A DNA stretch of 64,000 bases. Origin: Parasphingorhabdus litoris DSM 22379 (GTDB lineage: Bacteria > Pseudomonadota > Alphaproteobacteria > Sphingomonadales > Sphingomonadaceae). Below, in pieces: positions 1-8,475 of the stretch (position 1 is the first letter of the stretch; each line of letters begins with the position of its first letter). Below the pieces are notes generated by a model. The model had not been told where the DNA came from and did not search any database. It saw nothing but the letters and a program-made list of their open reading frames with translations. Both the position numbers and the translations under genes were made by a program. The stretch is taken from the NCBI RefSeq assembly GCF_020906275.1, contig NZ_CP086727.1, positions 2,604,001 to 2,668,000 on the forward strand. Direction: 5' to 3'.

Positions 1-544
1 CGATCCGCGCGGCGGCGGCCAGAATATCATCATTTTCGAGCTGCATCTCGACATCGTCTTTGTCATGCACAAAGCCAGAATAGCGGATGGCAGTTTCACA
101 TATTGTCGACCAACTGGCACTCAAACTAGCTTCGACGGCCCCGCCCAATCGCTCTATCATGCGCAATTCGGAACGGTTCAATGGCCCTGTTGCACAGCTC
201 TCACCATCATATCGTCCGCCAAAGAAGCAATCGACACAGGCGGTTAGAAAGGGACGAGAGATACGAACCCAAATCGGCGGTTCGGAAATCCCAAACTGAT
301 ATTGCAGATAGACGGAATCCGTTTCCTGCGCCCCCAGCCAATCGGTAAATTTCGCCTTGTCACTGCTCGCCAGCTCCAGAGCAAGCTCACATCCAATCAC
401 GTTGATCAAATGGCCCTTCAACTGCCCAGCCAGCCGCTTTTCAACTTTGCCATACATGGCCAAAAGCGTGTCATCAGGGCCGCTTTTTTTCAGCAAGCTA
501 TGCTCTGCAGGCGCGGGCGCAGGAGTGGGAGAAGGATTGGACAT
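1..544 (-). CDS. fliM: FliM-like flagellar motor switch protein, N-terminal part (cut by window edge)
   Basis: About 181 codons are present and the frame is open to the window edge. The ATG at 544 lies 22 bases after the fliL stop, in the place where fliM normally follows fliL. The middle part, with NRSELRMIERLGG and an aromatic ASWSTI segment, resembles the start of the CheC-like middle domain of FliM, which forms the wall of the C-ring and contacts FliG. The C-terminal SpoA domain would lie outside the window. The N-terminus is Pro/Ala-rich and lacks the LSQxEIDALL peptide that binds CheY-P in classical FliM. It could therefore be a divergent FliM or another SpoA-family switch protein; the assignment rests mostly on gene order. 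Confidence 0.6.
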   Translation of the reverse strand, partial: MSNPSPTPAPAPAEHSLLKKSGPDDTLLAMYGKVEKRLAGQLKGHLINVIGCELALELASSDKAKFTDWLGAQETDSVYLQYQFGISEPPIWVRISRPFLTACVDCFFGGRYDGESCATGPLNRSELRMIERLGGAVEASLSASWSTICETAIRYSGFVHDKDDVEMQLENDDILAAAARI

Positions 545-565
545 GGCTCTATGCTTTCTGCCGAC

Positions 566-1141
566 TTACTGAATGACCAGGCTGGTGAAATAGACGTCTT
601 CAATTCCGCCAAAGCCGGCTTTTTCTTTCAGGGTTGCGTTGATCACGTCGCGCAATTTTCCCTTGAGTTTCACTTTGCCAGCCGGCGTCTCAAGCTCGAT
701 CGGATCTTGCTGGCCGAGCTCAAGGAGCACGGCTGAACGCAGCGCGATTTCATGCTCGGTAACATTTTCGAATACGCGCTCATCATAATAGGTCGAGATG
801 GCCAGTGACATTTGTGCGAAGCTTTCGGAATGAGACAAATTCGATGTGAACGGCTGCTCAATCTGATGATAGGTAACCTTGAACTTGTTCTCATTCTCGC
901 TCGGCATCGCGGTTTTTGCTTCTCTTTCGCTAACCTCGGTACCGTCTTTCAAAACAATCTTGGGTTTGTTCGGGTCTTCCGGTTCCACATTCTCGCCGCC
1001 CATGCTGCCCGCAACATAGAAGCCGCCAGCCGCGCCGCCGCCGCCAACAACAGCAACAACCAACAGCCCAATGATGAGCCCCTTCATCTTACCCTTTTTC
1101 TTTTTGGGTTTTTCTTCTTCTTCGGGATTATTATCTGACAT
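566..1141 (-). CDS. fliL: Flagellar basal body-associated protein FliL
   Basis: 191 aa. An acidic then Lys-rich cytoplasmic N-terminus (residues 1-20) is followed by one membrane segment at about 22-47, which is very rich in Gly, Val and Ala, and then by a periplasmic domain. The C-terminus ends with the FliL-typical run of hydrophobic residues (YFTSLVIQ). FliL is a single-pass inner-membrane protein that forms a ring around the stator units and supports torque. It sits between fliK (45 bases upstream) and the fliM-like gene, the usual alphaproteobacterial order. Confidence 0.9.
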   Translation of the reverse strand: MSDNNPEEEEKPKKKKGKMKGLIIGLLVVAVVGGGGAAGGFYVAGSMGGENVEPEDPNKPKIVLKDGTEVSEREAKTAMPSENENKFKVTYHQIEQPFTSNLSHSESFAQMSLAISTYYDERVFENVTEHEIALRSAVLLELGQQDPIELETPAGKVKLKGKLRDVINATLKEKAGFGGIEDVYFTSLVIQ

Positions 1142-1186
1142 TTTTACCTCTGAAATTTTAAGCGTTATGGGCTGTGTGGTTCATGC

Positions 1187-2806
1187 TCAGGCGTAGCGAC
1201 TATTGTCGGTCGGCATCTGTGGATCGACCGGACCTTCTAGGGGTGCGGTTTGTCCGTAATGTTGTGTTGGATTGGAACGTTCTTCCTGGGTGTCGCTGCG
1301 GTCTTGCTGCGCAAAATTCATGCTGTCGTTACCGGATGAAGCGAGCATATTATCCCGAACGTCTACGCGCAGGGTAACATCGGATCGACCTTGCGCTTTC
1401 AACATGTCCTGGATTGCCTGACTATGCTGCATAATCACTTCACGCGCTGCTTCACTTTCAGCTTCAATCTGAAGTATTTCAGCGCCACCTCTTGCCGCAA
1501 AAGACACTTCCAAACGACCCATATTCCTGGGATTAATCTCGAATTTCTTGAGATCGCCTGTGGCTGTCAGATCACTTAGTTCGGAGGCAAAACGCTCGGC
1601 AAATAGCGGCGCATTCCAATCAAAATTCACGACCTTCTGCATGCCATTGGTTGCACCGCTTACCGAGGGTGATTGGACGGGCGCTGATAACTCAATGCTT
1701 CTTTCCAGATGACTGGCTGCGGGGCGGCTGTCCATTTCGGCGAAAGAAGGTTTGGTTTCGAGCTTAATCGGCTTGTCATTAGTGAGAGCCATGTCATCAG
1801 CCTGGGATTTTGAAATCTGCCGAGAAATGACATCTTCAACCTTGGCCTTGCTGGCCGTCGGGAGATCAAGCACTTCTGTAATGGTTTGATCAGGCGCAGT
1901 ACCTGACTGTATTTTCTTACTCAGACCGATGGTTTTGGATTGGTTAGGCACACCGGAATCAAGAACAGACTTTGTAGCGATGGTTTCCACCGAGTTTTGC
2001 TTGGGCAAATTGATATCTGAGTGTGGGCCGCTCGTGGCGTTTGTCGAAGATCGCGCGAGATCAATCTTTGCACTATTATCCGAAACAGCATTGCTGTCTG
2101 CCAGCGGCTTGCCTTCGACTAGAGGTTTAAGAGCAGCCGAGGCTTTGCTCTCGACTGTTGCTTGGTTTTCAACCGACGATGGATTCAGATTTCCCGCAAC
2201 AGTTGAATTTGGCGTCAATGGCGATTGCTTCTCCGCAGACGCGGGCGCTTTATGACCATCAACAGTCTTCGAAACATCACGGTCAGCCAACACACCATCA
2301 ACAAAAGTCAAAGGAATGGAAGCGATGTTCGCAGCATCTGCTGATTTCTGCTTCGGGTTTTCAAGCGCGGTTTCGGCTACATCAATGCTGGCTTCGACCG
2401 GCCCAATATTCGCGAACATATCTGTTTTTGATAATGTAACCGAATGGAAGCGCCCTATCTCTGCAGTCGAAGGCATTGATGTCAGAGGATCAGTGGGCAA
2501 ATTGCTATCGCCTTCACTTTGATCGGCAGCAAAATTCGTTGCCGCCGTCTTGAAGAATTCTCGTTCGTTGGCGCGCAAAACCGGCAGATCGTCGCCGCCA
2601 ACAAGCTGCTCCAAAAACTGTTCGTCGCTTTTGTCTTCCGCAGTCTCTGCATCGGCACCATCAGGCGCCGAACGCACCGGGTCTTCACCTGGCAACAGAA
2701 GGGAGCTGAACTCAAGATTTGCAGTTTTTGTTTCCATGCTCACTGGCTTTGCAGAAAGCATGCCAATTATGGAATGAGCGGCCTCTGACATGATCTTACC
2801 AATCAT
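1187..2806 (-). CDS. fliK: Flagellar hook-length control protein FliK
   Basis: 539 aa. The first ~380 residues are low-complexity, rich in Ser, Ala, Lys and Asp with no fixed structure expected, as in the ruler part of FliK. Residues ~395-480 carry the conserved Flg_hook domain: a KKFEINPRNMGRLEVSF stretch (the LxPxxLGxLxV signature) followed by EAAREVIMQHSQAIQDML and LRVDV. FliK measures hook length and switches FlhB export specificity from hook to filament proteins. Its start overlaps the fliJ end by 11 bases, so the two are probably translationally coupled. Confidence 0.88.
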   Translation of the reverse strand: MIGKIMSEAAHSIIGMLSAKPVSMETKTANLEFSSLLLPGEDPVRSAPDGADAETAEDKSDEQFLEQLVGGDDLPVLRANEREFFKTAATNFAADQSEGDSNLPTDPLTSMPSTAEIGRFHSVTLSKTDMFANIGPVEASIDVAETALENPKQKSADAANIASIPLTFVDGVLADRDVSKTVDGHKAPASAEKQSPLTPNSTVAGNLNPSSVENQATVESKASAALKPLVEGKPLADSNAVSDNSAKIDLARSSTNATSGPHSDINLPKQNSVETIATKSVLDSGVPNQSKTIGLSKKIQSGTAPDQTITEVLDLPTASKAKVEDVISRQISKSQADDMALTNDKPIKLETKPSFAEMDSRPAASHLERSIELSAPVQSPSVSGATNGMQKVVNFDWNAPLFAERFASELSDLTATGDLKKFEINPRNMGRLEVSFAARGGAEILQIEAESEAAREVIMQHSQAIQDMLKAQGRSDVTLRVDVRDNMLASSGNDSMNFAQQDRSDTQEERSNPTQHYGQTAPLEGPVDPQMPTDNSRYA

Positions 2807-3242
2807 CGCGACGATCCTTCTTTTTATTATTACCTATATTATACAATATGTTATGCCGGATATCGTTCTTGAAATTCTCCGATTTCCGGGCTTTTTGCAG
2901 GTTGGAGTTGAGGAGCTTTTCAGTCCCCTCATAGGTCGTCCGGGCGGCAAGGTTTTGCCGCTCTGCATGGGCAAAGTCTTGCCGGGCGGTTTCCATGGAC
3001 GCCTCAATCGATCGCTCCGCATCAACAAGACGTTCTGAAAGCTCCATTCTGGCGGACAACATATCTGCGTCGATCGCCTCGACACCGGATAATGTCTCGT
3101 TCTGCAGATTTCTTATCCGGCTGGCATTCTGTTCGAGGATCGCGCACTGATTGCCAGCCTTTGCAAGCGCGCTTTCCTTCAGTTTCTTCTGGGTATCCCG
3201 CACCTTCAAGATACGCTGCAACCCCTTCACTTTGCGTTTCAT
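2796..3242 (-). CDS. fliJ: Flagellar export protein FliJ
   Basis: 148 aa, almost entirely helical and highly charged, with long heptad-like stretches expected to form the antiparallel coiled coil of FliJ, the stalk that couples the FliI hexamer to the FlhA export gate. The N-terminus (KGLQRILKVRDTQKKLKE) matches the family pattern of a basic segment followed by coiled coil. The start codon overlaps the fliI stop by four bases (ATGA). The call is supported by size, predicted coiled coil and position, more than by a sharp motif. Confidence 0.8.
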   Translation of the reverse strand: MKRKVKGLQRILKVRDTQKKLKESALAKAGNQCAILEQNASRIRNLQNETLSGVEAIDADMLSARMELSERLVDAERSIEASMETARQDFAHAERQNLAARTTYEGTEKLLNSNLQKARKSENFKNDIRHNILYNIGNNKKKDRRDDW

Positions 3243-4597
3243 GACTGAAACAGGCCGGACAGATCACTGATGCTTTGTTGCAGATTGACCAGTTCACGTG
3301 GCTTTTGCTTGAGATACTCGACCATGATCGGCCATTGCGCCAAAGCTTCGTCGATATCGGGATCACTCCCGGCTTGATACGCCCCCATCAGCACCAGATC
3401 GCGATTCTCCTCATAGATGGACCAAAGCCTGCGAAAGTGCGTTTGCGCTATGTGATGATCTTCATCGATAATATCGACCGCGACCCGGCTGATCGATTTA
3501 CCGACATCAATAGCAGGGAATATCCCCTGTTCCGCCAAGGATCTGGACAAAATGATATGACCATCGGCAATGGCACGAGCGTTGTCGACCACGGGATCAT
3601 CAAGATCATCACCATCCGCGAGAACCGTATATATCGCGGTAATCGAGCCACCTGTCTCACTGTCATTGCCTGCCCGTTCAATGAGCCGCGGGATCATGGA
3701 CAAGGCGGAAGGCGGATAGCCTTTCATGGTCGGTGGCTCTCCCGCTGCAAGCCCGATTTCGCGTTGGGCATGGGCAACGCGGGTCAGGCTGTCGATAACC
3801 AGCACAACCGATTTGCCTTCCGAGCGATAATGTTCGGCTATTGCCGTTGCCCGGTGCGCCGCCTTCAAACGGGACGAGGGGGAATGATCAGCAGGCACCG
3901 CAACTGTAATGGTTGGGACTGCGTCCTTTTTCTCATTGCGGCGCGTAACGAAATCATTCACCTCGCGGCCGCGTTCACCAATAAGACCAACGACAACCAC
4001 ATCCGCGACCACGCCATCCAAAATCTGGTTGATCAGCATCGATTTGCCAACCCCGGATCCGGCAATGATCGCAAGGCGCTGACCCCGGCCGATAGTCAAA
4101 AGGCCATTGAGCGCCCTTATCCCCATATCAATGGGTGTCGTAACGCTCGCCCTGCGCATCACATTGCCTTCCATGCCCAACAATGGCACGCTTTCGGTTG
4201 CGAGTATCGGTCCCTTACCGTCAATGGGATCCCCCATTGGGCCGATAATGCGGCCAAATAGTGCATCACCAACAGCCGCCTCATTCGATTTCACGTAGGG
4301 CAATACGCGGCTTCCGCTTTTTAGCGGCGCATCCTGTACCATCGGAATCATCAACGCTCGTGATCCCTTGAAGCCAACGACTTCGGCACTAATTTCCCGG
4401 CCATCAGTGGCAATTACCCTGCCTGAATATCCCAGCGGATAAGCAAAGCCAGTGACTTCCAACATGCCATTATCATGCGCCGACAACTTACCGACTTGAC
4501 GCGGTTCATTGCTGATATGCTCGATCCGCGACAGCAGGCCTTGAATGCCCTTCCCGCTATTGCGATCACTGACAAAGGTTTTCGATGGATCACTCAT
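3239..4597 (-). CDS. fliI: Flagellum-specific ATPase FliI
   Basis: 452 aa from the ATG at 4597, which overlaps the fliH stop (ATGAGTGA), the same arrangement seen at fliG/fliH. A start 8 codons upstream (4621) is possible. The protein is an F1-beta-like ATPase: Walker A GSGVGKS, Walker B VVLVIDSLTR, and the GERGREV and YPPSALSMIPRL segments typical of FliI/type III secretion ATPases. It energises export of rod, hook and filament subunits at the cytoplasmic face of the export gate, together with FliH and FliJ encoded on either side. Confidence 0.95.
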   Translation of the reverse strand: MSDPSKTFVSDRNSGKGIQGLLSRIEHISNEPRQVGKLSAHDNGMLEVTGFAYPLGYSGRVIATDGREISAEVVGFKGSRALMIPMVQDAPLKSGSRVLPYVKSNEAAVGDALFGRIIGPMGDPIDGKGPILATESVPLLGMEGNVMRRASVTTPIDMGIRALNGLLTIGRGQRLAIIAGSGVGKSMLINQILDGVVADVVVVGLIGERGREVNDFVTRRNEKKDAVPTITVAVPADHSPSSRLKAAHRATAIAEHYRSEGKSVVLVIDSLTRVAHAQREIGLAAGEPPTMKGYPPSALSMIPRLIERAGNDSETGGSITAIYTVLADGDDLDDPVVDNARAIADGHIILSRSLAEQGIFPAIDVGKSISRVAVDIIDEDHHIAQTHFRRLWSIYEENRDLVLMGAYQAGSDPDIDEALAQWPIMVEYLKQKPRELVNLQQSISDLSGLFQS

Positions 4598-5273
4598 GGT
4601 TAGCATCCGGTTGCTGGGCACTAAATTCGTCGATTAGCCCACGCAGTTCATCCAGCACAACTTCGGACCCTTTTTCGATCCAGCCTCCTGCATGACTTAG
4701 CTTCAGATTTCCGCGCAACATCGATGCGTCGGCACGCAAGTGGATTTTGCACAAATCTTGATCAATCAATGCCATGTCATCGGGATGCAGGACCAAGCTT
4801 GCGCCTTTCTGATCCTGATCAATTTTATCTGCCAATTGCGTAGCCCAAGCCTGCAACAATACAGGATCGGGAACTGCTAATTCAGAACAGCGGCGAAATA
4901 ATGATTCTATGGCGTTCAAAATTAAAGAGAAACTTCCAGTGGATTGAAGGTCATTCAAATAGCGAATGGCATCTGCCAGATTGGCAGCAGCCTGATCATT
5001 CGCTTCTTTTTCGGCCGTCATCGCAGCCTGACCGTCTTCCCACCCCTTGCGATAGGCAGCTTCAAAAATATCGTCTTCCTGGCTGTCGGAACCGGAAATA
5101 TCGGGAGTGGAATCCGTATTGCCGAGGCCATGAAATTGACCGTCAGCCGCTGCAGAAGTGCCACTTGTCAGCTGGCCAGACCAAGCCGAAAACTCCTTCT
5201 GCTCCATTGGCATACGCCAAAGTGGAACGACATCATCGCCGTGCAGATTATGTTCGGAATGCAGATCAGACAT
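4590..5273 (-). CDS. fliH: Flagellar assembly protein FliH
   Basis: 227 aa from the ATG at 5273 overlapping the fliG stop; an in-frame start at 5309 would lie inside fliG and is less likely. The N-terminal half is poorly conserved. Residues ~80-130 carry helix with Gly/Ala pattern (FEAAYRKGWEDGQAAM), as in the GxxxG region of FliH. The C-terminal part (LVLHPDDMALI, GSEVVLDELRGLID) matches the FliH/YscL C-terminal domain that binds FliI. FliH is the peripheral stalk and negative regulator of the export ATPase. Confidence 0.82.
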   Translation of the reverse strand: MSDLHSEHNLHGDDVVPLWRMPMEQKEFSAWSGQLTSGTSAAADGQFHGLGNTDSTPDISGSDSQEDDIFEAAYRKGWEDGQAAMTAEKEANDQAAANLADAIRYLNDLQSTGSFSLILNAIESLFRRCSELAVPDPVLLQAWATQLADKIDQDQKGASLVLHPDDMALIDQDLCKIHLRADASMLRGNLKLSHAGGWIEKGSEVVLDELRGLIDEFSAQQPDANHE

Positions 5274-6318
5274 AGTCGGCACCACCGCCGGACATGCTGA
5301 TTTCACCATTGTCCAGCATCACTTTGGCAATGGCAATGACGCCTTTCTGGGCATTGATCACAGCTTCCATCGGCTGCGGCGGTGCTTCGTCAATCTCGTC
5401 CTGAATGGTTTCAGCGGCACGCTGTGACATAGCAGCGAACATTTTTTCTTTGAGCTCGGCGGATGCGCCGCGCAGTGCCGGTACCAATATTGCCGTATCG
5501 ACTTTGCGGACCACTGTACCAATATCCTTGCTCGACAGGTTCATCAGATCGGCGAATACGAACATTTCATCTTCGATTTGTTTGCCGATCTTGCGATCCC
5601 GTTTGGTTACGCCTTTAAGAACCGCCTGGCTGAGCTGTTTCGGCAGGCTGTTGATGATCGATGCAGTATCCATCACGCCGCCAATTTCCATGGGCGGTGC
5701 AATCTCTTCGGCCGATGGCCCATTATCTTCCAGCAAAGCGTGGATTTGTGCCAGCGCATGAGCGCTAACCGGTCCCAATGTTGCCACGCGATAAACCAGC
5801 TCTTCTTGCAAGCCCTGCGGTAACAGTTGCAACATTTCTGCCGCCACTTCGGGGGTCATGAAGGATATCAGCACCGCCGAGATCTGCGGCGGTTCATTCG
5901 ACACCAGTTCGGCCAGATCCTTGACCGGGATCCATTTCAAGATTTCAGCGATATTGCTTGGCCTTTTGGGTGCAAAGCGGTTCATCATCGTTTCAGCGCG
6001 CGATGTGCCGAGCGCCTGACGAAATACCCGCCCCACCTTTTCATCAGACTTATAGGCCAGCATCGTCTGGTTCTTGGTGAGTTGCAGGAAGCGCTCCAAT
6101 GAACCGTCAATCTGTATTGCATCGACATCGGCCACGCTGATCATGGCCTCACCAAGCATCTCGACTTCTTGTGGCTCCAGCCGCTCCAGAATCTTTGCCG
6201 CTTCATTATCGTCAAACAGAAGCATCAGGATTGCGGCCGTCTGTCGGCCCGTCACCAGTTCCAGTTGGCCGTCATTCTGATCCGAACCTCCGGCGTTTTT
6301 TGATGCGGCTTCAGCCAT
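5266..6318 (-). CDS. fliG: Flagellar motor switch protein FliG
   Basis: 350 aa, normal length. The N-terminal (AAKILERLEPQEVEMLGEAM), middle (EMLQLLPQGLQEELVYRVATL) and C-terminal (FADLMNLSSKDIGTVVRKVD, then a Glu/Asp-rich helix) domains of FliG follow each other. The C-terminal domain carries the charged helix that contacts MotA and produces torque. It overlaps both fliF (8 bases) and fliH (8 bases), so fliF-G-H are tightly coupled. It forms the upper C-ring on the FliF MS-ring. Confidence 0.95.
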   Translation of the reverse strand: MAEAASKNAGGSDQNDGQLELVTGRQTAAILMLLFDDNEAAKILERLEPQEVEMLGEAMISVADVDAIQIDGSLERFLQLTKNQTMLAYKSDEKVGRVFRQALGTSRAETMMNRFAPKRPSNIAEILKWIPVKDLAELVSNEPPQISAVLISFMTPEVAAEMLQLLPQGLQEELVYRVATLGPVSAHALAQIHALLEDNGPSAEEIAPPMEIGGVMDTASIINSLPKQLSQAVLKGVTKRDRKIGKQIEDEMFVFADLMNLSSKDIGTVVRKVDTAILVPALRGASAELKEKMFAAMSQRAAETIQDEIDEAPPQPMEAVINAQKGVIAIAKVMLDNGEISMSGGGADYV

Positions 6319-8095
6319 CAGCTTCCTCCAACTCGTCCGCTTCCTTCAAAAGTTCTTTGACAACCAGTGCCGCATGATCGGGATTCTGTTTGACAAAATT
6401 CTGGGTGAGAAGGGCACGTTCCTGATAGCTTGGCGCGGCCTGAATCATGTCCACCGTGATGGGCCCGCCAGGAGCTTGCCCAGGAGCCTGCAAGGCGGCT
6501 TCACCAGCACCAACCGCGCTGTTTGCTTGTTGTCCAGCATCGAGTAAACCTGCATTTTGCGCTGTCAGATCCGCACCTATCACTGTGTTATTGGTAGCTG
6601 CGTTGGCCTTCAGCTCTTTCTCCGCATTCAACCACCGCTTCAATATCGGACGGGCGATCACGAAGATGATCAGCAGGGCAACCACAAGAGCTGTCACATT
6701 TCGGGCGATAATTGCGAACCAAGGCGATTCATACCAAGGCTCTTGCGCTTCCTTCTCCGTAACGGGGCGAAACTGACGGGCCGATACCGCAATCTGGTCT
6801 CCGCGCTCGGCATTGAAACCGATCGTGCCTTTCACCAGTTTTTCAATTTCCTGAATCTCTTTCGGTGATTTGGCATCTTTCAAAGCCTTGTCATCAATCG
6901 CGACGGCAACCGAAAGGCGGGACACCTGACCGGTGGCTTGATTGGTTACAGCGATTTCGCGAGCGAGTTCAAAATTGCGCTGATATTCCTCGCTGGTTTT
7001 CATGGGTTCGGTTTCTTCCGCACCCTCTTCCTGTTCGCCATCAGGCTGATCTTCAAACTCGGCAGCAGCCGGGGGACGGTTTGCAAGAGCGCCAGGGATG
7101 CCGCCAAGCTGCGGACCACCAATGGGTTCTTCCGAACGCATGCCTTTTTCTGATCGCAATACAGAACCATCAGCGGGATAGATTTCGCTAGCAGCCTGTT
7201 TTTCATCGAAATTCACATCTGCTGTAACTTCAGCGACAAAGTTTCCAGGCCCGACCATTGGCGTCAAAAGGCTGGCCAAAGACTGACGATAACGATCCTC
7301 GATCGCCGCCTTTATTTTAAGCTGGGCATCATTTTGGTCAGATTCTGGATTTTCGCTGCGAGACAATAATCTGCCATTTTGATCAATTACAGATACGTTG
7401 TCAGCGGAAAGGCCCGGAACGGAACTGGCCACAAGATTCAATATGGCCTGTGTTTGACGTTCGTCGAGTTTGGTCGAACCCGCCAATTGCAATATCACCG
7501 ACGCTGCCGGTTCATTTCTGTCACGCAGAAAAATGCTCGGTTGCTCGACCGCCAGATGAACACGGGCCGACAGGACATTGTCGAGCGCCTCTATTGAACG
7601 CGCGAGATCCATTTCCCTAGCAGTGCGCAATTTTTCTGATTCAACGGCACGGCTGGCGCCCATGGGCATACTCGACATAACGGTATCGCCGCTCGGTGCA
7701 GTGCGGGGCAGGCCCTGCCCTGCCAGTTCGATTTTGGCGGTGTGATAGTCTTCGTTACTGACCATCAAAGCACCAGTGGTATCATCAACCTGATAAGCAA
7801 TATTGGCACTTTGCAACGCCTGCATAACAGCCGCTTTGTCGTTGTCGGGCAGTCCGCGAAAAAGATCCCGCTGCGCTGGTTCGCGTAACATCAGCCATGC
7901 AGACAAGGCTGCCACCAGGACAGCCGATAATATGATGAGCGGCATGGCACGGGCGATTGCTGGTTGCCGCGCGAAATTTTGTATACTGCCCATCATGCCA
8001 CCCGCATTGGCGCTGTTCCCATTCATTGGAAATGCACCGGTACCTGTAGGCGCTACAGGCGTAAGTGTCTGATTAGAGGGTGTTTGCTCAGCCAT
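6311..8095 (-). CDS. fliF: Flagellar M-ring protein FliF
   Basis: 594 aa. The first membrane segment is at about 50-68 (MPLIILSAVLVAALSAWLML). The YscJ/FliF ring-building domains follow, with LFRGLPDNDKAAVMQAL and the SVPGLSADNVSVIDQNGRLLS motif. A less conserved periplasmic part with Glu-rich stretch at ~350-380 comes next, then a second membrane segment at ~470-490 (NVTALVVALLIIFVIARPIL). The acidic C-terminus (LLKEADELEEADG) is the FliG-binding tail. FliF is the first structure of the basal body. The gene lies 3 bases after fliE. Confidence 0.95.
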   Translation of the reverse strand: MAEQTPSNQTLTPVAPTGTGAFPMNGNSANAGGMMGSIQNFARQPAIARAMPLIILSAVLVAALSAWLMLREPAQRDLFRGLPDNDKAAVMQALQSANIAYQVDDTTGALMVSNEDYHTAKIELAGQGLPRTAPSGDTVMSSMPMGASRAVESEKLRTAREMDLARSIEALDNVLSARVHLAVEQPSIFLRDRNEPAASVILQLAGSTKLDERQTQAILNLVASSVPGLSADNVSVIDQNGRLLSRSENPESDQNDAQLKIKAAIEDRYRQSLASLLTPMVGPGNFVAEVTADVNFDEKQAASEIYPADGSVLRSEKGMRSEEPIGGPQLGGIPGALANRPPAAAEFEDQPDGEQEEGAEETEPMKTSEEYQRNFELAREIAVTNQATGQVSRLSVAVAIDDKALKDAKSPKEIQEIEKLVKGTIGFNAERGDQIAVSARQFRPVTEKEAQEPWYESPWFAIIARNVTALVVALLIIFVIARPILKRWLNAEKELKANAATNNTVIGADLTAQNAGLLDAGQQANSAVGAGEAALQAPGQAPGGPITVDMIQAAPSYQERALLTQNFVKQNPDHAALVVKELLKEADELEEADG

Positions 8096-8098
8096 CTA

Positions 8099-8461
8099 TC
8101 ATACCTGCATGTTCATGATGTCTTTGTAGGCAGACAATAGTTTGTTCCGAACCTGCAAGGTGGATTCAAAGCCCAACGAAGCCTTGTGCTTGGAAAGCAT
8201 AACCGCTGCGACGTCATTGGTTTCACCCATTTGATAAGCAGCAGTTGCTTGTTTCGCGGTGGCCTGAAGTTGGTTCACTTCCTGAATGGCATCGGTCAAC
8301 TGTGCTGCAAATCCAGCGGGACCTTCGGCTTTACTCGGCTCCGCCAATTGACCAGGACCAGCCAATCCGGCTGGTTTATTGGCGATATCCTGCAAGGCAT
8401 TGTTGCGGTTCAGGATCGCATTACGAGCGGCCATCAGGCTGTTCATGTTAACGGAAGACAT
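8099..8461 (-). CDS. fliE: Flagellar hook-basal body protein FliE
   Basis: 120 aa. The C-terminal half has the FliE pattern: a helical segment ending in a conserved KHKASLGFESTLQVRNKLLSAYKDIMNMQV-like tail (positions ~90-120), where ASLGF, LQVRNK and Y-DIM-MQ are the family hallmarks. FliE joins the MS-ring to the proximal rod and is the first exported rod protein. It is the second gene of the operon, 14 bases after the sigma-54 activator gene and 3 bases before fliF. Confidence 0.92.
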   Translation of the reverse strand: MSSVNMNSLMAARNAILNRNNALQDIANKPAGLAGPGQLAEPSKAEGPAGFAAQLTDAIQEVNQLQATAKQATAAYQMGETNDVAAVMLSKHKASLGFESTLQVRNKLLSAYKDIMNMQV

Positions 8462-8475
8462 GATCTATCTCCTGC

